The notes under the pieces are model-generated. The model saw nothing but the letters and a program-made list of their open reading frames with translations, made no database searches and was not told where the DNA came from. Positions 19,468 through 26,604 of a stretch of DNA of 64,000 nt are shown piece after piece. Within the stretch, counting starts at the first letter, position 1; each line of letters begins with the position of its first letter. The position numbers and the translations under genes are program-made. This DNA is from Burkholderiales bacterium (GTDB lineage: Bacteria > Pseudomonadota > Gammaproteobacteria > Burkholderiales > Burkholderiaceae_C), in contig JADJCH010000067.1 of assembly GCA_016703325.1 (NCBI GenBank), forward strand, positions 1 to 64,000. Reading direction: 5' to 3'.

Positions 19468-20722
19468 GGAACACCTCCTCCGGATCGATGGCCGCGATGC
19501 GCAGCGTCTCCACGTCGGCCTTGGCGTAGATGAAGGTCGTTGCCGGCGAGGCATGCCCCAGCACGGCCGAGATGACGGGAAACGGCGTCTGCGCCCCGAG
19601 CAGCCGGGTGGCCAGGGTATGGCGCAGCGAGTGCAGGCCCTGACGCTGCGGCGTCTTGAACTTGATCCCGGCCAGTTCCCGCCAGTACGCCACGACACGG
19701 TGGAGCCGGTCGTTCTGGCAGATCGGCGCGAACGGTGGCGTCAGGTTGGTGAACAGATGCCGGTGCTCGACCGGTGGTCGCCCTGCTCGCAGGTAGTCGA
19801 TGAGCGCGGCACCAACCTCCTCGATCAAGGGCAGCACCAGCGGCTCACCCGTCTTGTTCTGCACGATCTCAATGGTGGACGTGGACCAGTGCAGATGGTC
19901 GAGCGTCAGCACCTTGATGTCGCCCAGGCGAAGACCCAGGCGCGAGGCGAGCATCAAGATGGCGTAGTCACGCCTGCCCTTCGGCGAGCTGCGATCTACG
20001 GCGGCAAGCAGCCGCTCGACCAGTTCCGGCTCCCACGCCGACGGCACCTTGGCATTGCTGGCCAGTCGGACCGTTGGTATCGCGGCGCTGAGGTCACGCG
20101 GCAGGGCGCCGCGCATGAAGAGAAACTGCAGAAACAGCCTCACGCTGGACGAGACGCACGCGACGGTCCTCGGCTTCCAGTCCGTACGGGTCTGAACGAA
20201 GGCGCTGAGGTGTTCAGCCTGCAGGGTGTCCAGCGTCTCCAGGCCGCGAGTGCGCAGGAAGTCCAGGAAGACCGCGATGTTGTGCATCCGCTCGGCCAGG
20301 CTGGTGGGCCGAAGATGCCGCCGCTCCCTGGCGTACTGCTCGTACTCCCGCAGGGGCTTGTGCATGCCCGCCGGTACTCGAAGCCCGGTGGTCTCGACCA
20401 CGAAGCGGCTGATGGTGCCGGTGCGCGCGAAGTCGTCGAGCACCTTGATGCCGAAGACCAGGTGCCGCCGCCACTGTTGGCCGAGCTTGAGCACCTCCCC
20501 GTCGCGAACGCCGTACGCCTGCTCGAAACGCAGGGCCAGTTCACGCGTGTACTCGGCAGGCAGGCCCTGGGCTCTGGCGAAGTCGACCAGCTGCTCCCAC
20601 ACCCGCTTGTAGCGATTGACGGTGCGGATGGTGTAGCTGCGCATCAGCAGCTCCTGCGCAGCGCCTTGGCAAAGCGGCTCCAGCGCCAGCGCGCCGGACC
20701 CATTGAAGTTGAGCGAATCCAT
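19451..20722 (-). CDS. RitA tyrosine recombinase
   Basis: First recombinase of the trio. ATG at 20722 has a GAGGAG ribosome site just upstream; an in-frame GTG at 20758 would add 12 residues. It has a long N-terminal core-binding region. The catalytic domain contains ASRLGLRLGDIKVLTL (Arg), NKTGEPLVLPLIEE (Lys), QGLHSLRHTLATRLLGAQ (HxxR) and VLGHASPATTFIYAKADV (His and Tyr). Length of about 423 residues is normal for the family. The gene overlaps ritB by 17 bases. Confidence 0.93.
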   Translation of the reverse strand: MDSLNFNGSGALALEPLCQGAAQELLMRSYTIRTVNRYKRVWEQLVDFARAQGLPAEYTRELALRFEQAYGVRDGEVLKLGQQWRRHLVFGIKVLDDFARTGTISRFVVETTGLRVPAGMHKPLREYEQYARERRHLRPTSLAERMHNIAVFLDFLRTRGLETLDTLQAEHLSAFVQTRTDWKPRTVACVSSSVRLFLQFLFMRGALPRDLSAAIPTVRLASNAKVPSAWEPELVERLLAAVDRSSPKGRRDYAILMLASRLGLRLGDIKVLTLDHLHWSTSTIEIVQNKTGEPLVLPLIEEVGAALIDYLRAGRPPVEHRHLFTNLTPPFAPICQNDRLHRVVAYWRELAGIKFKTPQRQGLHSLRHTLATRLLGAQTPFPVISAVLGHASPATTFIYAKADVETLRIAAIDPEEVFHGLAS

Positions 20723-20801
20723 GATCGTCTCCTCGTTGACGGCAGCCACAGCGGCCACCGGGGAGGACGATCTTGGAAGCGTTATGCGCAGTCGGGAGGG
20801 C

Positions 20802-22001
20802 CTACGTCGTAGGTGGTTCGCTCGGCTTGACGCCCTTGCTGCGCATAACGGCGGACTGGCCTAAATACGCCGTGGAAGCTTTGAGCCTGGCATGCCCGGC
20901 GAGCTTCGAGACTTCGAGCCGGGCACTGTGGTCAACCTCAGGTTCCACCCGCGGCCCCTGCCGCACCGGGGGCGCCGAGCCGGTGAGGGCCTGGTAGTGA
21001 TCGATCAGCACCTCGTGCCGCAGCCCGTGGGCGGTCACCCCCAGCTGCTGGCGGGTCACGCCGAAGCGCTGCAGCACATAGTCAAACCGCCGCAGGTTGC
21101 CGCGCAGGTCGCGGGTCGGGTCGCCCAGCGGATCCCCCTGGCTGCGCACCAGGCGCCGGGCCTGGAGTACGGCGGCCTGGCGCTCCGGGCTGTCGATCGG
21201 CACGAAGCGCAGCCGCCCACCCTTGCCGATGATGTGCACGTACTCCTCGGCCTGCCGTTCCTCGGGTGGCAGCCCCGTGGCTTCAAAAGGCAGCACGCTC
21301 TCGAAGGGCCGGAAGCACACCGACTCCTTGCGCCGCAGCCCAAAGGCACGGATCAGCGCGAGGCTGGCGCCCACATGGGGATCGAAGGCAGTGATGCGCT
21401 CAATCACTGCGCCGATGTCCACCGCCTGTGCCGACCAGCTGCGATCGCGCGTGGCCGCCTCGTGGCGCTGAAACTCCTGCGGCTGCAGCCCATAGAAGGC
21501 CGGCCCCCGCACCAGCCCCGGCTTGCCCAGCCACAGCGCCAGCCCGCGCAGAAAGCTCAGATAGGTCTGGATCGTCGCCGGCGCCAGCTGCTCGCGCTGC
21601 CAGACCTGCACCATGGCGCGCAGGTGCTTCTGCCCCAGGTTGCGCGGGTCGGGCGCCTCCCGGAACCCCGCCTTGAGCTGCAGCTCCCGAAAGAAGCGCC
21701 GCAGGAACTGGGCGCGTTCATGCCGGGTCTTGTGCGAGACCGTCCTTTCCAGCGCGGTGTGCTGCCGGTTGTACAGCGCCAGGCAGACCTCCAGCACGCG
21801 CTCCGGTGGGCTGCGGCCGGGTGGGTGGCGGGCCAGGATTTCTGTCGGGCTGAGCGCGGTCCAGTCCTGCGGGCGGGGCACCTGTTCCGAGGCAAGGCGG
21901 CGTTGGCCGTGTGCGGGTCTTGGGCGACGGCGTTCCGACGTTGGACCGGACGCAGCCGCACGGCCTGGTGGCCTGATCGGAGGGGTGTTGGACGGGGGCA
22001 T
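20802..22001 (-). CDS. Tyrosine recombinase (integrase), 3' end replaced by RIT insertion
   Basis: A fourth, unrelated-looking tyrosine recombinase of 399 residues, starting MPPSNTPPIRPPGRAAASG. Catalytic residues are present: IRAFGLRRKESVCF (Arg), IGKGGRLRFVPIDS (Lys), VTAHGLRHEVLIDHYQALTG (HxxR), VSKLAGHARLKASTAYLG (His and Tyr). The RIT terminus begins at 20871, so the Tyr codon and last codons (LGQSAVMRSK onward) are RIT sequence. The original C-terminus is lost but the nucleophile is kept. It may still be active. Confidence 0.85.
   Translation of the reverse strand: MPPSNTPPIRPPGRAAASGPTSERRRPRPAHGQRRLASEQVPRPQDWTALSPTEILARHPPGRSPPERVLEVCLALYNRQHTALERTVSHKTRHERAQFLRRFFRELQLKAGFREAPDPRNLGQKHLRAMVQVWQREQLAPATIQTYLSFLRGLALWLGKPGLVRGPAFYGLQPQEFQRHEAATRDRSWSAQAVDIGAVIERITAFDPHVGASLALIRAFGLRRKESVCFRPFESVLPFEATGLPPEERQAEEYVHIIGKGGRLRFVPIDSPERQAAVLQARRLVRSQGDPLGDPTRDLRGNLRRFDYVLQRFGVTRQQLGVTAHGLRHEVLIDHYQALTGSAPPVRQGPRVEPEVDHSARLEVSKLAGHARLKASTAYLGQSAVMRSKGVKPSEPPTT
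20834..20871 (-). repeat. RIT right terminal inverted repeat
   Basis: Read on the minus strand from 20871 it gives GGCGTATTTAGGCCAGTCCG. Its TAT is read in frame as the catalytic Tyr codon of the flanking recombinase (20802-22001). Confidence 0.9.
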
Positions 22002-22208
22002 AAAACGGTCGAGCCGAGGGACAGGGCAGGCGTTTGCCCGACCGAACCCACTGACTCGGCGTTGCAGGTGGCTGCGAATGATGAGTCGGCAGGTGGTGCC
22101 GGGTCCAGCGCCAGCCAGTCAAGATCAAGAGGGCAACATCTCTTGGATGTGGCACTTCGAACCGTAGGTGAGCAAGAGCACAGATCTTGATGGGCAGACA
22201 CCTGTTCT

Positions 22209-22229
22209 TGATCGAGTTGGGTGATGGTT
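22209..22229 (+). repeat. Transposon left-end binding-site repeat
   Basis: GATCGAGTTGGGTGATGGTT-type motif, the inverted partner of 26278-26297 with one or two differences. Confidence 0.65.
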
Positions 22230-22383
22230 CAGCCGTGTGGGCCCTCACGATCATGAACGAGCTGGCATCTGCACGCGGTGGGGATGTGTTGGTGCTCTTT
22301 CTTTCAAGCAGGCCCCTGCCAGGCCGCCGGAGGCCCCCCCGGTTGAGGCAGGTTGAAGCGGCTGTTGGCCAGCGGAGCTTTCG

Positions 22384-22872
22384 TCAACCGAACCCGTCGA
22401 CTCGTTGACCGCCACGTTCTGCTTCGGTCGCGCGAGCTTCGAGCTGGGCGATGAGTTCGTTGAAGGTGTGCATGAACTCGGGGTCGTAGTCCTCGGGATT
22501 GGCCCGCGCGATCTCGATGACGTTGCGGTAACAATCGGCGGCCTCGCGGAGCTGGCCGCGCGCCTGGTAGACCATGCCGAGCCGATCGTGTCCATCGTGC
22601 ACTTCGGGGTAGTGTTCCAGCAGCTCGCGGGCAGCATGCTCGGCTTCCTCGAGTCGCCCGGCGTGCACCAAGTCGACGACGGCGTTGGACGCTGCGTCCA
22701 AGGCCTGGGATTCCAGCAACGCGGTTTGGTAATCGTCCATTTGGCGCGCCATCGCGGCGAGCTTGGCGGCCGCCGGTACGAGCTGTGCCGCCCGGTCCTT
22801 GTCCAGGCAGCAGTGCTTGTACTTTTTCCCGCTGCCGCAAGTGCAGGGATCGTTGCGGCCAGTTTTTGGCAC
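22384..22872 (-). CDS. SEC-C motif / TPR-like protein
   Basis: GTG at 22872 starts a 162-residue protein opening with the SEC-C zinc motif, NDPCTCGSGKKYKHCCLDKD (CxC...CC). A helical repeat region follows, with AGRLEEAEHAARELLEHYPE and LGMVYQARGQLREAADCYRN, resembling TPR units. SEC-C domains bind zinc and often mediate protein contact, as in SecA. The gene is divergent from the transposition operon and lies inside the element's end repeats, so it looks like a passenger or regulatory partner. Its role is unknown. Confidence 0.8.
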   Translation of the reverse strand: MPKTGRNDPCTCGSGKKYKHCCLDKDRAAQLVPAAAKLAAMARQMDDYQTALLESQALDAASNAVVDLVHAGRLEEAEHAARELLEHYPEVHDGHDRLGMVYQARGQLREAADCYRNVIEIARANPEDYDPEFMHTFNELIAQLEARATEAERGGQRVDGFG

Positions 22873-22931
22873 CGTGGACCTCTCGCTGCGTGGGAGAGTC
22901 TGTTGTCGAGCAAGATCGGAAGACCATTCGA

Positions 22932-23501
22932 GTGTGCCATGCCCTGCTGGAGGATCCGAAGTTCCATTCGCTGCTGCTGCGCATCGACCATGAGCTGGCC
23001 GAGCAGACGCGCGCCGATGGATGTCGCTGCGGGGGTGTACTGCACCGAGCCGACTATCCGCGCAAGCCTCGGGGCTGCCCGCGGCAGGCGCGGCCGCAGC
23101 ATTCGTCACGCCTGAGCTTTTGCTGCGCGCAGTGCCGCAAGCGCTCGACATCGAAGTCGGTGCGCTTCCTGGGCCGGCGGGTGTACTTGGCGCTGGCCGT
23201 GGTGCTGGTGCCGGCCCGGCGAGCCGGGCCGGCACCAGCGGCGGCGGCGCAGCTGGCGCAGACGCTGGGCGCCACGCGGCGAACGCTGCAGCGCTGGCAG
23301 CTCTGGTGGAGCGAGCAGTTCCCGCTGACGCCGCTGTGGCGCGCGGGCGGCGCGCGCTTCATGCCGCCGGTGCCCACCGAGGATCTCCCGGGCGAATTGC
23401 TCGAACGCTTCACCGGTCCGGCGCACGAGGCCTTGACGCGACTGCTGGTCTGGCTCAGTCCGGTGACGGTTGGCGCGATCGAGCTGCGTGAGGGTTGCTG
23501 A
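22932..23501 (+). CDS. Zinc-ribbon/HTH protein of the transposition module
   Basis: About 189 residues from a likely GTG at 22932 (first residues VCHALLEDPKFHSLLLRIDH). An N-terminal Cys region shows RADGCRCGGVLHRADYPRKP and SFCCAQCRKRSTSK, a candidate zinc ribbon. An HTH-like stretch follows, AAQLAQTLGATRRTLQRW. It is the first gene of the transposase-ATPase operon. By position it could be a target- or end-binding accessory factor, comparable in layout but not shown to be homologous to TniQ. The start codon is uncertain. Confidence 0.65.
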   Translation: MCHALLEDPKFHSLLLRIDHELAEQTRADGCRCGGVLHRADYPRKPRGCPRQARPQHSSRLSFCCAQCRKRSTSKSVRFLGRRVYLALAVVLVPARRAGPAPAAAAQLAQTLGATRRTLQRWQLWWSEQFPLTPLWRAGGARFMPPVPTEDLPGELLERFTGPAHEALTRLLVWLSPVTVGAIELREGC

Positions 23502-23600
23502 GCACCCGCAGAAGACGCCCGTAGCCAGGCCCGGTGAGGCTGCATAGCCTTGGCAAGCAAGTCGCACCGCGGAGGGTGCGGCCTCATCTGGAGCTTTGCA

Positions 23601-25079
23601 TTGACGACGATTACCGATCCCCCGAAGCGTGATCGATGGGCGCGCCTGCGCTTCTCGATCATCGGCCCCCTGCTGGCCGCACCTCCCGGACCGCGGGAAC
23701 TCAACGGCGCCTTCGCGGCGCTGGCGGCCAAGACCTGGCGCCATCCCGAGACGGGCCTGGACGTGCGCTTCGGTGCCTCGACCCTGGAGCGCTGGTACTA
23801 CAGGGCCCGGCGTGCTGCGGACCCGGTGGCCGCGCTGCGCGACCGGCCGCGCGCCAACGAAGGCTGCTTCCCCAGCCTGAGCGCGGTGGCCATCGCGACA
23901 CTGACCGCCCAGTACCGCGAACATCCGGGCTGGACGGCACAACTGCACCTGGACAACCTGCGCGCGGCCTGCAAGGCGGGCGAGTCCGACGGCTCTTCGC
24001 CCGTGGCTTCGTACGCCACGGTGCGCCGCTACCTGCGTGCCCAGGGCATGCATCGCCAGGCACGCCCGAAGCGCGCCACCGATGGCGCCGTGGCGGCCCG
24101 TGATCGGCTCGAACAACTGGAGGTCCGCAGCTTCGAGGTCGAGCACGTCGCCGCACTCTGGCACCTGGACTTCCATCACGCCTCGCGCAAGGTGCTCACC
24201 CGCGCGGGCGCCTGGGTCAAGCCGATGCTGTTGGGGGTTATCGACGATCGCTCGCGCCTGGTGTGCCACCTGCAGTGGTATCTGGACGAGAGCGCGCAGA
24301 GCCTGGTGCACGGGCTGTCGCAGGCGTTCATGAAGCGCGGCCTGCCGCGCGCGCTGATGACCGACAACGGCGCGGCCATGCTCAGCGAAGAGGTCACGAC
24401 CGGCCTGGCCGCACTCGGCGTCGTGCACCAGACGACGCTGCCGTACAGCCCTTACCAGAACGCGAAGCAGGAATCGTTCTGGGGCCGCGTCGAGGGCCGG
24501 CTGATGGCGATGCTCGAGGGCGAGCAGGCGCTGACGCTGGACGTGCTCAACGAGGCGACGCAAGCCTGGGTAGAGCAGGAATACCACCGCACGGTGCACA
24601 CCGAGCTGAGGGTCACGCCGCTGGCACGCTACCTGGCCGGACCCTCGGTGGCACGCCCGTGCCCCGACTCGGTGGTGCTGCGCGACGCGTTGCGCATCGA
24701 GGTCAAGCGCCGCGCACGCCGTGCCGACGGCACGCTCAGCCTGGGTGGCACGCGCTTCGAGATCCCGGCGCGGCTGCGCCACCTCAGCGAGGTGCACGTT
24801 CGCTACGCCCGCTGGGACTTCAGCCGCGTCGATCTCGTCGATCCCCGCACCGGCGCCATCCTCTGCCCGATCAAGCCGCTGGACAAGGCTGCCAACGCCG
24901 ACGGGCAGCGCCGCCGGCTGAACCCCGCGGGAGCGGATCTCTCGCCGCTGCCGCCAACGGGCATGGCGCCGCTGCTGCGCGAGTTGCTCGCCGAGTACGC
25001 CGCCACCGGCATGCCGCCGGCGTACCTGCCCTCGACCGAACCCGCCTCATCCGCGCCAACCGACAACGACCCCCAATGA
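23601..25079 (+). CDS. DDE (rve-type) transposase, TnsB/MuA-like
   Basis: TTG at 23601 follows GGAG seven bases upstream; an earlier in-frame TTG at 23550 is less likely. The roughly 490-residue protein has an HTH-rich N-terminus, then an integrase core. AALWHLDFHHASRKVLTRAG gives the first Asp, PRALMTDNGAAMLSEE the second, and LPYSPYQNAKQESFWGRVEG the Glu. A C-terminal beta-barrel-like region (RRADGTLSLGGTRFEIPARL) matches Mu-type transposases. It should cut and join the element ends. It overlaps the ATPase gene by ATGA. Confidence 0.88.
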   Translation: MTTITDPPKRDRWARLRFSIIGPLLAAPPGPRELNGAFAALAAKTWRHPETGLDVRFGASTLERWYYRARRAADPVAALRDRPRANEGCFPSLSAVAIATLTAQYREHPGWTAQLHLDNLRAACKAGESDGSSPVASYATVRRYLRAQGMHRQARPKRATDGAVAARDRLEQLEVRSFEVEHVAALWHLDFHHASRKVLTRAGAWVKPMLLGVIDDRSRLVCHLQWYLDESAQSLVHGLSQAFMKRGLPRALMTDNGAAMLSEEVTTGLAALGVVHQTTLPYSPYQNAKQESFWGRVEGRLMAMLEGEQALTLDVLNEATQAWVEQEYHRTVHTELRVTPLARYLAGPSVARPCPDSVVLRDALRIEVKRRARRADGTLSLGGTRFEIPARLRHLSEVHVRYARWDFSRVDLVDPRTGAILCPIKPLDKAANADGQRRRLNPAGADLSPLPPTGMAPLLRELLAEYAATGMPPAYLPSTEPASSAPTDNDPQ

Positions 25080-25921
25080 ACCAAAAACTCCTGGCCCTGT
25101 ACGGGCTGAAGTGGAACCCCTTCGCGCCGGAGCTGCCCACCGAGGCGATCTACGTGCACCCGAAGCTGGAGAACTTCTGCTGGCGCATCGAGCACGCGCA
25201 GATCCGCGAGGGCGGCTTCGCCATGATCCACGGCGATCCGGGCACGGGCAAGAGCGTGGCGCTGCGGCTGTTGGCCGATCGCCTGGCGCGGCTGAGCGAC
25301 GTGACGGTGGGCGTCATCAGCCATCCGCAGAGCAACCTGGCCGACCTGTACCGCGAGCTCGGCGACGTCTTCGCCGTGCCGCTGCGCCCGCACAACCGCT
25401 GGGGCGGCTTCAAGGCCTTGCGCGAGCGCTGGCTGGCGCATCTGGAGACCACACGGCGCCGCGTGGTGCTGCTCATCGACGAGGCGCAGGAGATGAGCCC
25501 GGCGGCACTGTGCGAGCTGCGCCTGATGGCCAGCGCCCGGTTCGACTCGCAGCCGCTGTTGTGCGTGGTGCTCGCCGGCGACGCGCGCCTGATCGACAAG
25601 CTGCGCCGTGAGGAGCTGATCCCCTTGGGCAGCCGCATCCGCACGCGGCTGGCCACCGAACACGCCAGTCGCGAGGAGCTCATCGACAGCCTTGGCCATC
25701 TGCTGGCCGGCGCGGGAAACGCCAGCTTGATGACGCCGCAGCTGCGCCACACGCTGTGCGACCACGCCGCGGGCAACTACCGCATCCTCACCACGATGGC
25801 CGCGGAACTGCTGGCAGCGGCCGCACAGCGCGAGTTGCCGCAACTCGACGAGAAGCTGTACCTCGAGGTCTTCGCCCAGCCCGAGGCGCCTACGCCCCGG
25901 CGGCCGGCGGCGCGGCGCTGA
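25076..25921 (+). CDS. AAA ATPase (ExeA/TnsC/MuB-like) of the transposition module
   Basis: A 281-residue ATPase starting MNQKLLALYGLKWNPFAPEL. Walker A is MIHGDPGTGKSVALRLLADR, Walker B is RRVVLLIDEAQEMSPAALCE, and sensor-type VLAGDARLIDKLRREE follows. Such ATPases load the transposase on target DNA (TnsC/MuB model) and are often annotated ExeA family. It is translationally coupled to the transposase (ATGA). No catalytic residue appears lost. Confidence 0.88.
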   Translation: MNQKLLALYGLKWNPFAPELPTEAIYVHPKLENFCWRIEHAQIREGGFAMIHGDPGTGKSVALRLLADRLARLSDVTVGVISHPQSNLADLYRELGDVFAVPLRPHNRWGGFKALRERWLAHLETTRRRVVLLIDEAQEMSPAALCELRLMASARFDSQPLLCVVLAGDARLIDKLRREELIPLGSRIRTRLATEHASREELIDSLGHLLAGAGNASLMTPQLRHTLCDHAAGNYRILTTMAAELLAAAAQRELPQLDEKLYLEVFAQPEAPTPRRPAARR

Positions 25922-25940
25922 TCACCGGGATGCCAACGAC

Positions 25941-26155
25941 ATGCCTGCAGGCCATCACGACCACGACACCGCACCGATCCCGCTGCCTCGGCTCAGCGAC
26001 GATGCCGTCGTCCAGATCCACGACTTCATCTACCACTCCTCGATCTGTTCGAGGCCCGCTACGGCGATCAGATCCACCGCTACTACGACGAACGTTCGGC
26101 ACACAACATGATCCAGTACGACCCGCTGCCGGACACCGACGATCCGCCGTTCTGA
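25941..26155 (+). pseudogene. Small acidic-tailed protein of the transposition module, frameshifted
   Basis: ATG at 25941 begins MPAGHHDHDTAPIPLPRLSD. Near 26034 one base appears missing (TACCACTCCTCGATC versus an expected TTCCTC). After it, the frame reads LFEARYGDQIHRYYDERSAH and ends PDTDDPPF at 26153-26155. The whole would be about 71 residues. Its position after the ATPase parallels the small ORF after istB at 5364. Function is unknown. Confidence 0.55.
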
Positions 26156-26172
26156 GCACCGACTCCGCGACA

Positions 26173-26202
26173 AACGCCGCCAGCTTCAACACTGGCGGCG
26201 TT
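26173..26202 (+). terminator. Rho-independent terminator after the transposition operon
   Basis: AACGCCGCCAG pairs perfectly with CTGGCGGCGTT around an eight-base loop, followed by CTTGTT. The stem is strong and sits 18 bases after the last stop. Confidence 0.85.
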
Positions 26203-26277
26203 CTTGTTCATGGTCGTGGTGGCCATCGTCGAGCTGCGCGCCGCCGCCGATGATCACCGTCCGTGATGGCGCCACAG

Positions 26278-26322
26278 ACCATCACCGAACTCGATCATCG
26301 GTCCATCGAATTCGGTGATCAC
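26278..26322. repeat. Transposon right-end repeats, two facing sites
   Basis: ACCATCACCGAACTCGATCA at 26278-26297 is followed in opposite orientation by CCATCGAATTCGGTGATCAC at 26303-26322. Together they form an inverted pair separated by five bases. Confidence 0.65.
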
Positions 26323-26345
26323 ACTCACCGTAGGCTTCCACTGAC

Positions 26346-26604
26346 CACAAGTGGGGGCGAGGCCGCGGTCCTGACGTCCCAGGGCTTCGAGTCAGATGGT
26401 GGTTGCATTGTCCGGCGCTCCCCACCACTGCCTCCACCCCAGCCCTGTCGGTGCGACGTTGTTCACACTGGGTGGGCCATTCAAATGGCAGATGTGAAAG
26501 ATCTTGCAGGATCATCGGGCCAGCAACAGACCGACGCAGCAGATGCTGTTTCGTGCTGTTACGTGAGGTGGCTCTCCTGGTGAGCCACTCGGGAGCAGAT
26601 CATC
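26346..26604 (+). promoter_or_regulatory. Region upstream of cas3, with a hairpin before the start
   Basis: No gene is seen. GTGGCTC (26568-26574) pairs with GAGCCAC (26582-26588) around TCCTGGT, ending 16 bases before the GTG of cas3. It must hold the cas3 promoter, but I cannot point to clear -35/-10 boxes. Confidence 0.4.

Larger units (their letters stand above)
17325..20871 (-). mobile_element. RIT element (recombinase in trio), near-intact
   Basis: Three tyrosine recombinase genes lie head to tail with overlapping stops and starts, bounded by inverted ends. The left end 17325-17362 reads GGCCTATTTAGGCCAGTCCG then CCGGTGAGAGCAGCAAGG. The right end, read inward from 20871, gives GGCGTATTTAGGCCAGTCCG then CCGTTATGCGCAGCAAGG. 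This arrangement is the known RIT family first noted in Cupriavidus and relatives. Only ritC is damaged, by one extra base. The right end lies inside the 3' end of another recombinase gene. Confidence 0.93.
22160..26345 (+). mobile_element. Mu/Tn7-like transposon: DDE transposase plus AAA ATPase module with multi-site ends
   Basis: The module holds a minus-strand SEC-C gene, then a plus-strand zinc-ribbon/HTH protein, DDE transposase, AAA ATPase and small protein. The motif TGATCGAGTTGGGTGATGGTT at 22209-22229 is inverted at 26278-26297 as ACCATCACCGAACTCGATCA. A third, related site lies at 26303-26322 (CCATCGAATTCGGTGATCAC). A GTAGGTGAG-like block occurs outside each end (22165-22173; inverted at 26325-26333). 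Repeated inverted end sites are typical of elements using TnsB/MuA-type transposases. Exact boundaries and any target duplication are not resolved. Confidence 0.7.

Noticed and set aside
24803..25843. Antisense gene across the AAA ATPase
   Set aside because: Its product is low-complexity and Ala/Gln/Arg-rich, with no domain. The plus strand has clear Walker motifs.
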